Origin: Epiperipatus broadwayi
Lineage: Eukaryota > Onychophora > Udeonychophora > Euonychophora > Peripatidae
Direction of reading: 5' to 3'
Assembly (NCBI GenBank): GCA_028023455.1
Contig: JAQFVV010000141.1
Coordinates: 1,684,056 to 1,748,055, forward strand
DNA length: 64,000 nt
Part shown: piece after piece, positions 53,881-64,000 of the stretch
How the letters are laid out: each line of letters opens with the position of its first letter
How positions within the stretch are numbered: the stretch's first letter is position 1
Translations under genes and position numbers: made by a program
Notes under the pieces: model-generated
What the model saw: the letters and a program-made list of their open reading frames with translations, nothing else
What the model was told of the DNA's origin: nothing
Database searches by the model: none

Positions 53881-56101
53881 TTTTCTTTAAAATAAAACAA
53901 GTTAAAAGGTCAAATCTATAGGTTAACATGTTTATGGCCTCTCAAAGCACACATATATGTCTATGAAAATAGAGAGAGTATGAATGTGTAACTAAAGATA
54001 TACACACAATCTTGTTAATTGCAAATAATTTTTTTTTATATTTTCTATATTTATAAATTATCCAAAAGAAGAATGTTTGATAAATTGAAAAACTATTAAT
54101 TTTTTTAAATTGCTTTTGACCAAACTGAACTGTTTTTTTTATTTCAACTGACATTTATTTTTGTAGAAAGAAACTTTTAATCTGGACAAAGCTGAGGGTA
54201 CTGACTGAAGAGAGGGACCTATAAGGGGAGTCAGTATTGTATTATTCAGGGGAGTATGTTTCAAGATCTGAGAAACAGTGTTGATTTTTTTTTCTCCAGC
54301 TTTTTCTTTTAGAAAAGTTAAGGCAAAATATACATCTTTTGCTTAGAACAGCATAGATAAAGATCTTTATATATAAATACTATAGCAGCTAAGTATCTAA
54401 TCCCTAAACAAAGAAGTTGAAAAAATAACATACAATGGTGTTCTAAAGAAAGTGCACAAACTGCTATTGTGGAAAGAAAGTCAAAATGGTGTTTATATAT
54501 TTTTCTAGTTATAAGAAACAAAGATGCATTGCTAATCATTCTATTTTGTTCCCTGAAGATCTTTAACATCATGGGTTGATTTACTAATTTGTCTATGGTC
54601 TCATATATAAGTCCATAATGCCCAAATAATGCCTGAGTTTAAAGCCAACCACATATGCTGTCTGAGATACTCTCTTGTCTCCTGGCCTATTAAAGGATCA
54701 TCATCTTTAAAGGGAGGGAGAAGAAGGATGAGCAGAAGAAAGAAGATGTATAAAAGCCACTCAAACAATCTCAACTAGTCTACAAATCAGTTTTTTTACA
54801 TGTTTCTTCATATTCATCAAAAGTGCCTGCAATAACTTTTAAAATAGTAAAAATCAGCTAAATCAATGGCAATCTGAAGATATACAAATTAGTCTGTTGT
54901 TTGAATCTAGGACTTTAGCTAGAACTTACAATGAATCAGGTAACTTTAAAATTTGATTAACAATTTTTTTTACTTATTAAAAGAAATCTTTGAAGCTCTT
55001 TCTATAGACAAACATTTTTTTCTTTTAATACATAATCATTAAAAGTTTGTTTAGTGATTGTGTTCTCCCATTGACCACCAACATATTTTGCACCAAGATT
55101 TAATATATGTTTTTGTTAAAAATCGAGATCCACATTAGATAAATTAACATTATTATTTTGAAACTGAATTTTAAAGCCCTTGTAATACAAGAAGTTAATG
55201 GGAAGACAGTGATCTAGAATTGAAATCTTCGGTGGACAATTCCTTAAGCATAATCATTTGATTTTGTTAGTAAAATCTGTAATGTTATGATTGATGTTAA
55301 TGACGTATTATGTACTCTAGATCTAAGTGAAATGTATGGACCAACTGATCGAATACCGTCAATTGAAATTATTTCAAACACACTAAGTTTAAATCTTTAT
55401 TATAATAATCGTGGCTTGAAATTCCAGAAACTGGTGTTTCGCACATCTAAAATCTTACATTTAATTCACATTCTTTTTTTAAAAAAATATTTGTTAATAC
55501 AGCCAATTAATTAAAAACACATATCTCTACACGGATATATATATATATATATATTCCAAGTACATTTTTTTAATAATCTGTTTAATAACAAAATCTATTA
55601 GTCTGTATATGTATATCAGTTTATTTGCAAAATGTGAAGTATTATTTTTAAAAATGATCTTTAAGTTTAAACTTACGTATTTAAGAACTATTGACAAATT
55701 ATGAAAAGGTTTATATTTTTCAAATAAGCATTTAATTCAGATAAATTATAAAGTATATAAATGATACAATAATAAATAAGCCAGAAAAAAGATGTTGCAA
55801 AAGAGGACATATAGTATTGAAAAAGCTATATACTATTGCCGTGCCTCAAAATTAAAACTGCAATATCAATTTATTAAAACAAATAGGAAAAAAAAATATT
55901 TAAGGATTACATTTAAAAAAAGATTTATTATCGTTATTTGTCATCCAGTTTTCTCTAACTTCAGATGATATTCTAAAAGAGTAAATAGTGAAAATATTAC
56001 AGAGATTTATATTTTTGAATGAATAATAAATAAATTGCCAAATATTAAAGCTGAAAATGTAAAGTTTTACATATATTTCGAATAAATTTATCACATAAAA
56101 G
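53881..56101. other. AT-rich stretch without a recognised gene
   Basis: Contains a purine-rich segment (54700-54750) and a short TA array (55537-55554). Reading frames are under 90 codons and resemble nothing I know. Confidence 0.45.
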
Positions 56102-56693
56102 TGAGTGCAAGCTGGAGCTAAGGTTCCTGGACGTCCTAATGAAAATCAACCTGGATTCACTCCAGGTGAACTGTTCCTACACTACAGAAGATTCTTCAAG
56201 AACATAGATCCTATGTGTCATAATTGCCACAGAACTTCTGAAACCTTTGACCACATGATAAATGATTGCCCAGCATATGACAAAATCAGAACATTCATTA
56301 CTCACAACTGCCTCATTTCCCTGAACAAAATATTAGATATCAAGAGCTGCTTCCTGTCTAGGGATTATATCATCTCAAGTCTTTCGACCTTCAACACTTA
56401 TGACACCTCGATGTCCAGATTTCACAACAAGTTTACCATTCCTCATCCCAAGCATGAAGACATATTCATTTCTAAGTTGAAGGAATTTCGCCATAATGAT
56501 AGTATCATCTCATCCAGATTTTTATTTGACAACACATGGAGCCTGATTAAGCTAGAATAAACAACACCAGCGAGCACATCAGACCATCTGATTGCCCGAG
56601 AAACATGGATAACTATTATTTTAATTACAATTGTATCATTCTTACATATGTTTTTCAATAAAGTTATTTATAAATAAATAAAATTGAGTGCAA
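56102..56693 (+). mobile_element. 5'-truncated LINE tail with 9 bp target duplication
   Basis: The insert spans 56111-56684 and is flanked by the direct repeat TGAGTGCAA (56102-56110 and 56685-56693). It encodes a LINE C-terminus (56111-56560) and ends in a 3' UTR with AATAAA and an A-rich (TAAA)n tail. 5' truncation, A-rich tail and target duplication show target-primed insertion. Confidence 0.85.
56111..56560 (+). pseudogene. C-terminal fragment of a LINE reverse transcriptase, zinc-knuckle region
   Basis: About 150 codons open to a TAA at 56558, without a native start. The segment CHNCHRTSETFDHMINDC matches the CxxC-x-E-x-x-H-x(4)-C pattern found after the RT domain in Jockey/R1/CR1-like LINEs. 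The rest is the usual poorly conserved C-terminus. It is a partial gene, because the element is truncated upstream. It is not part of the RTE family seen elsewhere in the window. Exact clade not determined. Confidence 0.75.
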
Positions 56694-57809
56694 AATATAA
56701 TGGAACTGCAGAATCTTAAACATATTATTCTAGGATTTTTCACTTACATACTACTTTTATTACAATAAAATACATATTACTTTGTGAATTACAAATATAT
56801 AATTTGCTTTTTATCATACATATATTACACATGAATTTTTTTGTTTGTCTTGTAAGCATATATAAATTAAAATAAATATATAAACAAATTTAAAATAATA
56901 ATTATGAAATTACTATAAATAAGTTCAGAAAGGAGAATAGCCTATATATTTAGGATGGATTCACATTCACTCAGCAAAAGTAATAATTCATGTATTGTTT
57001 CATAACATTCACGTTTTCAATAAATCAATAACTAAATGTAAGCCTTCTGCCATGACATTATGAACAATATTTTAAATAGGTTTCTCCAATGAAAATAGAG
57101 TAGGTGTTTGATTATTTTCAGATTATGGACATTGTAGCTGCTTTGATAGTTATTTCCATGTATTAATTTATAATGACTTGGATATCTACAAAGCACGACT
57201 ATTATATGATAACCATGCATGAGTTTTTATTAAATTCTTCAAGCTTAAATGTTTTAATAAACTAAAAGAAAGTTTTATAATTCTTTTTTCTGATATTAAA
57301 TTGACAATACAGAAAAACAATGTTTACATTTTTTTGCAAATTTCATAAAACTTTTAGCTTTATATTTAAAATATATATTTTATTACACAAAATAATGTTT
57401 CACTTCAAAATGAAACAAATAAACAAACAGAATAATCAAGAAAGTAAAATATAAACGTTTCCAAAGAATCTAAATATGACTTTATATTCCAAAAAAATCA
57501 CAAATCTGATATTGTAAAATGTAATAAATGTACAAATTTTAATATTTTTTAACCTTTTGGTTAATTTTTTTTGAATGGTATATAAGTAAATATTCAGACT
57601 TCACAGTGATTTTGAGTCAGAACCACACATATTAGAAGTCTAATAAAAATGCTCCATATAGATTACTGTTTGTTTATAAAAAGTATTTTCCACTAAAAAT
57701 GTTAGATAGATTAGCATGATAAAAATGTATGGACACAGAATTCAACCTGGTCATGCAACTGGCTATATATCTTTGACAATGTAATCTAAATTATAAAACA
57801 GATATAATA
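56694..57809. other. AT-rich stretch without a recognised feature
   Basis: No ORF, repeat or RNA gene was recognised. Confidence 0.5.
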
Positions 57810-58700
57810 TATAGGCAGTTTGGTCTCACAATTTCGTATGGCCCTCAAGTATCCATGCTATGTCATACTGCTGATACTTTTGAGCACACCCATGCCGAAA
57901 AGATAAATAATCACCAATATAATATTCTGTGCTAAACCAGCACTCGTCATTTGATTCATATTATCATCTTCACATATATATACAATCAATGCTCAGCTTA
58001 TATTAAGATAGCCAATTTTTGTACTTTAATGGACAGGCATCAATCTAATCCACCCCCTTAATTGAAAATCTGATGATAGAACATACAAAAAAACATATTG
58101 GTGCCAACTTTCTCATCCTATCTATGTTGACCATAAGTCACTCTGACCACTCATATACAGGACATAATCCATTTACATACATATACAAGGGATGGGCAGA
58201 CCTTACAGCACTATATATTTTAATATATGAATTTTTTCTACAGTACAGGTTTTTTCATACCTGCACTCCAATATGTAATAAATAGGGGAGTTAAATTCAG
58301 ACTTTCACATCACCTTCAACTATCCACACTATCTTATACTGCTAACCCTTGATCACACATATGCTGAAAAGGTAAATAATCACCAATATGTGTATTGTGT
58401 GCTAAACCAGCACTCATCAGTTGGTCCACATTATCATTGCACATATACACAATGCCCAGCTTATGTTCAAATAGAGGATCTTCATACTTTAATGGACCTG
58501 CTTCAATTCACTCCAGCCAACAATTATTCAGCTGCCCATTTTATTAAAATGCTGATGATGGAATGCCTAAACCCCACATTGGTGCTAACCTTCTCATCAT
58601 ACTCATGTTGACCATAAGGCACTCTGGCCCACATTTACAGGACACAATCCATTTATATACATATATGAGGAATGGGGAGACCTTAGAACACTATATTTTA
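57810..58700 (+). repeat. tandem repeat, monomers M1 and M2 (period about 469 bp)
   Basis: 'caccaatat' with 'tgtgctaaaccagcactc' occurs at 57912 and again at 58381, and matching blocks run throughout ('ctttaatggac', 'tgatgat.gaa', 'tgttgaccataag', 'caggacata', 'atgggcagacctta'). The short reading frames here are spurious. Two further monomers lie at 59640-61560. Confidence 0.88.
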
Positions 58701-58704
58701 ATAT

Positions 58705-58860
58705 GCATATATTGGTGATTACTTTATCTTTTTTGGTATGTGTGTGATCTAGTGTGTCAGCAGTATGCGATAGCGTGGATAGTTGAGCATTGTGAGAAAA
58801 TCTGACTTCAAACCCCCTAAATATTACATATCGGAGTACACATAAAAAACATGTACTGTA
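58705..58860 (-). repeat. inverted fragment of the tandem-repeat monomer
   Basis: The reverse complement of 58705-58860 matches 58265-58395 ('tgtaataaataggggag', 'tcttatactgctaac', 'aataatcacc'). The tandem block therefore ends in a tail-to-tail inversion. Confidence 0.8.
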
Positions 58861-59629
58861 GAAAAAAATCATATATGAAAATACAGATGTATGTAAAGTG
58901 AGCTGAAAATATCTTAACATTTTTATAGAGAAAATAAATAAATATTACACTTAATATTAAACAATCAAACAAAAAATAAGTCAATAAAATTCAAATCCTT
59001 TAATTGAAGTTGACAGCCTTTATGAAATTAAATATAAATGATTTTCTATTTCATAATTACTGTTACAATTATTATTTTTTTCTAAAATGAGAATGGATAA
59101 AGATATTATATGATCAAAAACTATTATTCAAGCATTATTCTATTAAAGAGTTTGACGGTGTCAGGATTTTTTAAAACATATATGTAAAACAATTATTTTA
59201 TGACATTCGAGAAAATCATTTATACTATTTTATGATATCGTTAAATATTTGATAGTCAAATTAAATGTTGAATGATCGTTTGTAAATAAGTCCAAAATAT
59301 ATACATGATTTAATACATGTTATTATCACAAATGTTCTGAGGTCATTAAAACTTCTAAACATTTGAATGTATTTTACTTATTTATTACAACAAGCGTGAT
59401 ATACTCAATTTCAGATTGGAAAGTGACAAAACAAAGAAAACATATATAAATAAATGACCATCAATTGATAACTGGTGATTACAGCAACTAAAATATTGGG
59501 AGTGAACAAATGAGAATTCATAACATAAAATATAAATGCAATCTTAATCAATATGGTTGAAAATATTTCACAGAGATAAATTGAAGAAACTAACATCATT
59601 GATTATATTTTATATTACACCTTTTTAAA
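58861..59629. other. AT-rich stretch without a recognised feature
   Basis: Nothing coding or repetitive was recognised between the two blocks of the tandem repeat. Confidence 0.5.
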
Positions 59630-59789
59630 TATAGTTCCAATGGACTTGAACTCAGTTTTTCAAGACTTTACATCTATACACTAAATCTTATACAACTGAT
59701 GCACATGACAACATATATGTGAAATAAAAAAAAAGATCTCTAATGTATACATTTCATGCTGAACCAACACTCATTAGTTAGTCCAGAAC

Positions 59790-59797
59790 ACCATTTC

Positions 59798-59866
<69 letters not shown>

Positions 59867-59937
59867 CTCAAATTTTTAGGTATTTATAAATATATATATA
59901 TATATATATTTATAAAACCTAAAAATTTGAGAAATAT
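59790..59937. repeat. triple TA foldback at the PLE-2 5' junction
   Basis: 'atttc' - (TA)n - 'gaaat' - (TA)n - 'atttctcaaatttttagg...' - (TA)n - inverted copy '...cctaaaaatttgagaaat' (59909-59937). The last arm is the start of the PLE-2 body. Confidence 0.92.
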
Positions 59938-60637
59938 GATTAGGCCTGATAGTTATCAGCCTTTTATACATAAAAAAATGTCTTTGTTGAATTTTTGTTG
60001 TCGTAATAGAAGGCTTAATAATTTTAATAATGATGCTGATATTCAAAAAAGTCAATTTGCTGCTGAATATGTAGAATTGGGTTATAGTCATGATTTTATT
60101 AAAAAAGTGGTATTTAATAATAATGTTTATAGTCGTGATTTGGATGATAAGAATTTTGTTGGTAAGGATGATGATTATATGTCTTTACCATTTAAAGCAT
60201 CAATTTATAATTTGGTTTATAGGAATAGTCATTTGTTAGGTGGAAAGAAGGTTGCATGGAGGAAAGGTTCTGATTTGAATTCATTACTTAATGGTTCAAA
60301 GCAGTCTATTGATAGTAGGTCTATTCCTGGTATTGTTTATAAAATTCCATGTAGTTGTGGTAAATTTTATGTAGGCCAGAGTAAATTTAGTCTTAAGGAA
60401 AGGGTTAAGGTTCATATAAGTAGAGTTAAACATAGGTATCTTAACTCAGCTTTATATATTCATGAATTGAATACAGGTCATAGAATATTGTTTGACAATG
60501 CTTCGGTTATTTTTTATGAAAAGAATGAGTTAAAAAGAAGAATAAAGGAGACTTTGATGATAAAACTCCTTGATTCTGAGGCTATCAATCTTATGAAGAC
60601 TTCTTTTGATATTAAGGGAAGGTGGAGTTTGAAATGA
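59913..60637 (+). pseudogene. C-terminal Penelope protein: RT thumb and GIY-YIG endonuclease
   Basis: Open without stops but lacking the RT catalytic core, so it is a partial gene. The N-terminal third (about 59930-60130) has the SYQPFIHKKMS and GYSHDFIKK blocks typical of the segment after the Penelope RT core. The endonuclease begins at GIVYKIPCSCGKFYVGQSK (60329-60385), with the GIY and YIG equivalents and conserved C-x-C. It continues through SLKERVKVH (Arg and His of the family), a glutamate in RIKETLMI (about 60550) and ends at GRWSLK. The reading frame upstream continues into Ile-Tyr codons of TA repeats, which are not native. Confidence 0.88.
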
Positions 60638-60699
60638 ATTATGGGAAGGTTTGTTTGTTTGTATATATATATATTTTCCTTTAGGTTGATTTTCACTTG

Positions 60700-60746
60700 A
60701 GAAGGTCTATTTGTAGTAGATGAAACCATGGTTGTGTAAGGATTTT
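60700..60746 (+). ncRNA. degenerate hammerhead-like motif in the PLE-2 3' region
   Basis: CAC, CTTGAGA in place of CTGATGA, stem II GTCTA/TAGAT, GAAA, stem III ACC/GGT with a 2 nt loop, T as cleavage base, then GTG pairing with the first CAC. The architecture fits a Penelope-type hammerhead but the core is altered, so cleavage is unlikely. Confidence 0.4.
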
Positions 60747-60785
60747 GGTAAAATTTTGAATTTAATCTAGTACTGTATTGTTTTA

Positions 60786-60791
60786 TGGTTT

Positions 60792-60825
<34 letters not shown>

Positions 60826-60837
60826 AAAGTGATAACT

Positions 60838-60877
<40 letters not shown>

Positions 60878-60890
60878 AGTTCTCACTTTG
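60786..60890. repeat. double TA foldback at the PLE-2 3' junction
   Basis: 'ttttgc' - (TA)n - 'gcaaaa', then 'gcaaaagtgataactca' - (TA)n - 'tgagttctcactttg' (one mismatch). The rightmost arm is tandem-repeat sequence, so the inner arms are inverted duplicates of the element end and of the target. Confidence 0.9.
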
Positions 60891-61560
60891 TATACAAACT
60901 TTAATGGACAAGCTTTAAACATCTTCATATTCAAACTCTTCAGCCATCCATATCATTAAAAATCCAGTGTTGAAGCAAAACCCTTATTGATGCCAAAATT
61001 ATTGTTATATCCACGTTGACTATTAATTTATTCAGAACCTTCTTATATAGGGCCTTAATATGTTCACTTAAATACACAGAAAAGGAATGGGTAAAATACA
61101 GGCTGAATATGTAATATTCAAATATAAGTATATTGTCTACACTAAAGATAATGTAATTTAGAAAGGACTTGAACTAAGACTTTCTAGCTTTTTGTAGTGG
61201 TACACTAAATCTTATACAACTGATACACATGACTACATACATGTGGAAAATGTAAATGATATTTAATATATGTATTTTGTCCTGAACTTGTAATCATAGG
61301 TTGGTCCAAGTCATCATCTTCGACACATATATACAATCAATACTCAGTTTATATTAAGTCAGCCAATTTTCAGACATTAACAGAAAAGCTACAATTTTTT
61401 TATATTACAACACTTCAGCTATCCATATCACTGCAATTCTGAAGATAAAACAGCCAAATCCTTTAATGATTCCAGTATTATTGTTATCTCAGTGCTGACT
61501 TTTGAACCACTCTGACCCTTCACATATAAGATCTTAAACTTAAAATTCAATATAGGTATA

Positions 61561-63115
61561 ACAATAATATTGGCATCAATAAGAGCTTTGAGTGTTTAAA
61601 TTTATAAATTGTATTTAATAATCATAATTAATATCTTATATTTTAAAAAATAGTTTTATGGTAACGAAAATTATATTTAATTCTATATTTTCTAAATTAT
61701 TCTTCCAAATTTTGTATAATTGTATTATTTTATTTAATACAACTAGTGTTACAATTTATTATTTATTTCCAGACAGAAAATCAGACAATGTCTGTATTGG
61801 TTATATTAGTCATGTGATTTGTATAATAATATATGGTTATACACACTTGCTTGCTAGTATTTAGATTAGTCAAGTTCAAAGTATTTTAAAATTGCATTAT
61901 AAAAATGAATGTAATTATTACCTATCATAAAGCAAATATTAAATTAGTCCTTATAAATGTTTAAATTATGTAGTATAAGATGAATACAGTTAATAAAAAT
62001 GTTAAATATTTTTAAAAATATAAAAATAGATAATTTAAATATTAAGTGTTGGATAATTTATTAAATATTGTTTTTAAAAAGTCATTTTAAATGTTTAAGT
62101 AATTTAGGAAGGTAATAATTGATTTAAAAGTAATATTTTAAATAATATTTTTAAAGTTTTAATACATCATGTTTTTTATTTTGAAATTTAATTGTGTAAG
62201 TTTCTGACATTATGCAAATTTGGTATCAAATCAAAAGTAAGAATCAACCAATAGAATGACATATTTTCTAAGATATTGAAACAGTAAGATTCGTATTCGA
62301 ATCTTAAGTTTCACCTTTTTTTTAATCGTCTCTCACCCACCGTTCTATCCTACCCAAATTTAAACTTTTGGTATCGAATTGTATGTGTAGCAATATTAAA
62401 AATGTATAGACATATGTAGAATTCACCATAAACACACACACATTTCGATATCAAATTTAAGGCAATAAATAAAGATAAATAATATAATTTAGATTTTTTT
62501 CTTTTAGTTATATAAAAATATATAATTTTAATCATTTATTTTGAATTGTAAAATCCGTTATTTATTGCTTTGTTTAAATTTCATTTAGTAATAATTTTAG
62601 AAATAGATTGTAATATTTAATTAAAAGTAAAAATAATCATATGTTCCCTTTTGTATTTGAAATTTTAAAAGCAACGGCTGGTGAGAGATAATAGATTAAT
62701 TAAAAAGAAAAATTCCCTATAATATAATTATAAAATGTAAATGTATACAATAGAAAGGCAGCTTTTTCTATAATTAAAATTAACAAAAATGCATTGATTA
62801 TCCTCAGGGCAGATTAATTGGAATCCAAAAATAAACTAACAAAAATGTAAAAGATAAGATCTAAGAAAGGAGGCCATTTTGGGGCTTTCTAGAAACTTTC
62901 AGTTAACTTTAGCTTTTCTCTCGATCAGTTGAGAGTCTCCAAAATATATATTGTTTTACGTGCCACTGTATGCATGAGTAGAAAGCACCCAGACTATTCT
63001 CCAACCGGAGATGGGCTATCATATGCCAAACCTTCCATTGCCCTTCATAAATTCAACCATGAAGATCTGCTTCCTAAAATAATTTGAAAGCTGCTGCTGT
63101 TAAATTACATGAATC
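61561..63115. other. AT-rich stretch without a recognised gene
   Basis: Reading frames are short and unlike known proteins. A slightly GC-richer segment at 62860-63060 could not be identified. Confidence 0.45.
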
Positions 63116-63616
63116 ATCTAAATCAGTGGTCTTCAATCTTTTCACACCTGTGGACTGGTAAAAATAAGAATAAGGTTTCATGGACCAGCAAATTTCATGG
63201 ACCAGCAGAAGTCTATAGATAAATTTTCTTAAAGATGTAAACAGCTTAGCCTTAGATGAAGTTATATATACATGGAGTTTGTATAATAAAAAAACTTTTT
63301 TTTTAATTTTGAATTTTTTTAGAAAAGTAATAAAAATTTTAATTCTATTCCCCCCCCCCCACATAAACATCTGTGATAACTAGAAAAACAAATTAATTTA
63401 TGTATGACTGATTAGATTTTGTTCTGTTTCTTTTTTTTTAATCAGTTAAATGTGCGATGAAAAAAATAAATAAAAATTGTTTATATTAATTAAAAGTTTA
63501 AAATCTTATTATTTTGTTATTAAAACTTTCTTGCCAGTCTATCATGGACCAGAAAAAAAACTTATATGGACTGGCACCAGGCCACGGACCGGTGGTTGAA
63601 GACCACTGATCTAAAT
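63116..63616. mobile_element. hAT-like MITE with 8 bp target duplication
   Basis: The element spans 63124-63608. The terminal inverted repeats are CAGTGGTCTTCAATC at the left and GGTTGAAGACCACTG at the right (one mismatch in 15). It is flanked by the perfect 8 bp direct repeat ATCTAAAT (63116-63123 and 63609-63616). An 8 bp duplication and CAGTGGT-type ends are marks of hAT transposons. At 485 bp it encodes no transposase, so it is non-autonomous. Internal 'tggaccag' motifs recur several times. A C11 run lies at 63351-63361. Confidence 0.92.
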
Positions 63617-64000
63617 GCTGTAAAGAACTGCTAATGCTAGAATCATGAACAATTTTCTATTGATCACTAAATTGGAAAACTTCTCATAAAACAGGTACCT
63701 GTATCCAAATTCTCTAGAGTACTCTACTAATATCCTGCTATAGCTTATTCATCTTTTATAACTTATAAACTATAAACTGTAAAACTATCATTTGTAATAC
63801 TATAGATTTAATAATTAATATGTAAATTTCTTTAATAATCTAACATGCCTAACTCCATTCTTCTTGGGTGTGTATTTCTAAAATCTACATTTTATATAAT
63901 TATCACATGCTCATAATTTTCTAAGTATAAATCTATGATCGATTGAAACAGTGGATGCATGTCAAATTTTCATTAATATTTACTTTCATAAATAACGTAA
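63617..64000. other. AT-rich stretch without a recognised feature
   Basis: Nothing coding or repetitive was recognised up to the window end. Confidence 0.5.

Larger units (their letters stand above)
59909..60795 (+). mobile_element. Penelope-like element PLE-2, 3' half
   Basis: A 5'-truncated Penelope-like element. It starts, after a TA foldback, at the codons for IKPKNLRNMIRPDS, equivalent to [13 protein letters not shown] of PLE-1, and runs through the RT thumb region and GIY-YIG endonuclease to a stop at 60635. The 3' UTR contains a degenerate hammerhead-like fold (60705-60745). Sequence differs greatly from PLE-1, so it is another family. The frame is open for about 235 codons, so it looks younger than PLE-1. 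It sits inside the TA run of tandem-repeat monomer M3. Confidence 0.88.
59630..61560 (+). repeat. tandem-repeat monomers M3 (interrupted) and M4
   Basis: M3 starts near 59640 ('ggacttgaact', 'ctaaatcttatacaactgat' trimmed, 59681) and breaks at the TA run near 59799. It resumes after 60871 ('caatgag...', 'actttaatggacaagc'). M4 repeats the same order from 61160 ('ctaaatcttatacaactga' at 61205) to about 61560. Without the inserted PLE-2 block the M3 to M4 distance is about 450 bp, consistent with M1 to M2. Confidence 0.85.

Noticed and set aside
53696-53890. 64-codon reading frame as a gene
   Set aside because: It lies in a short dispersed repeat with a hairpin and matches no family known to me.
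58073-58611. Reading frames at 58073-58285 and 58390-58611
   Set aside because: They fall in tandem-repeat monomers and are not shared in frame between monomers.

Overview
The window is about 64 kb of extremely AT-rich animal DNA that is almost entirely repeats and their decay products. It holds no intact cellular gene, rRNA or recognisable tRNA. The mobile elements (RTE-clade LINEs, Penelope-like elements with GIY-YIG endonucleases, a hAT-type MITE, LTR-like repeats starting TGTAAC), the long (TA)n and (TAA)n arrays, and a broken melatonin-receptor-like GPCR all point to an invertebrate metazoan. I cannot name the species; nothing here separates a cephalopod from a chelicerate or a cnidarian.

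Layout. 1-5350: AT-rich, no gene, with TA arrays and short dispersed repeats. 5354-7797: a TA foldback, an old inverted copy of a 2.2 kb LTR-like repeat, and a 270 bp repeat carrying a hammerhead ribozyme on the minus strand. 8240-13280: TA foldback, then about 5 kb with no recognisable feature. 13282-16740: nearly full-length but broken Penelope-like element (PLE-1) with an in-frame (TA)n array inside its ORF. 16933-22773: two head-to-tail RTE copies separated only by (TA)n; the second is nearly intact. 26147-27481: double TA foldback and the GPCR pseudogene. 27727-31157: small foldback and a third, decayed RTE copy. 31201-36350: a non-coding LTR-like element (two 2,217 bp terminal repeats around 716 bp) inserted in a TA array. 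36364-41060 and 44294-48647: two old diverged copies of a >4 kb non-coding repeat beginning TGTAACC. 43104-44197: TA foldbacks, a second hammerhead repeat and an internally deleted minus-strand RTE. 50212-51862: a giant palindrome in which one arm gained about 114 TAA units. 56111-56684: a 5'-truncated LINE tail with a 9 bp target duplication. 57810-61560: a roughly 470 bp-period tandem repeat interrupted by the 3' half of a second Penelope-like element (PLE-2). 63124-63608: a hAT-like MITE with an 8 bp target duplication.

Common thread. Almost every element boundary is a (TA)n array, and many boundaries have the layout flank A - (TA)n - inverted A - inverted B - (TA)n - flank B. A simple reading is that broken ends in TA arrays fold back on themselves (TA is self-complementary), copy 5 to 28 bp of their own flank, and are then joined. 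Two Penelope elements also carry or break at (TA)n at the same codon position of the reverse transcriptase ORF. The window therefore looks like a record of repeated breakage, insertion and snap-back repair at TA microsatellites. All comparisons were made by eye; identities are estimates.
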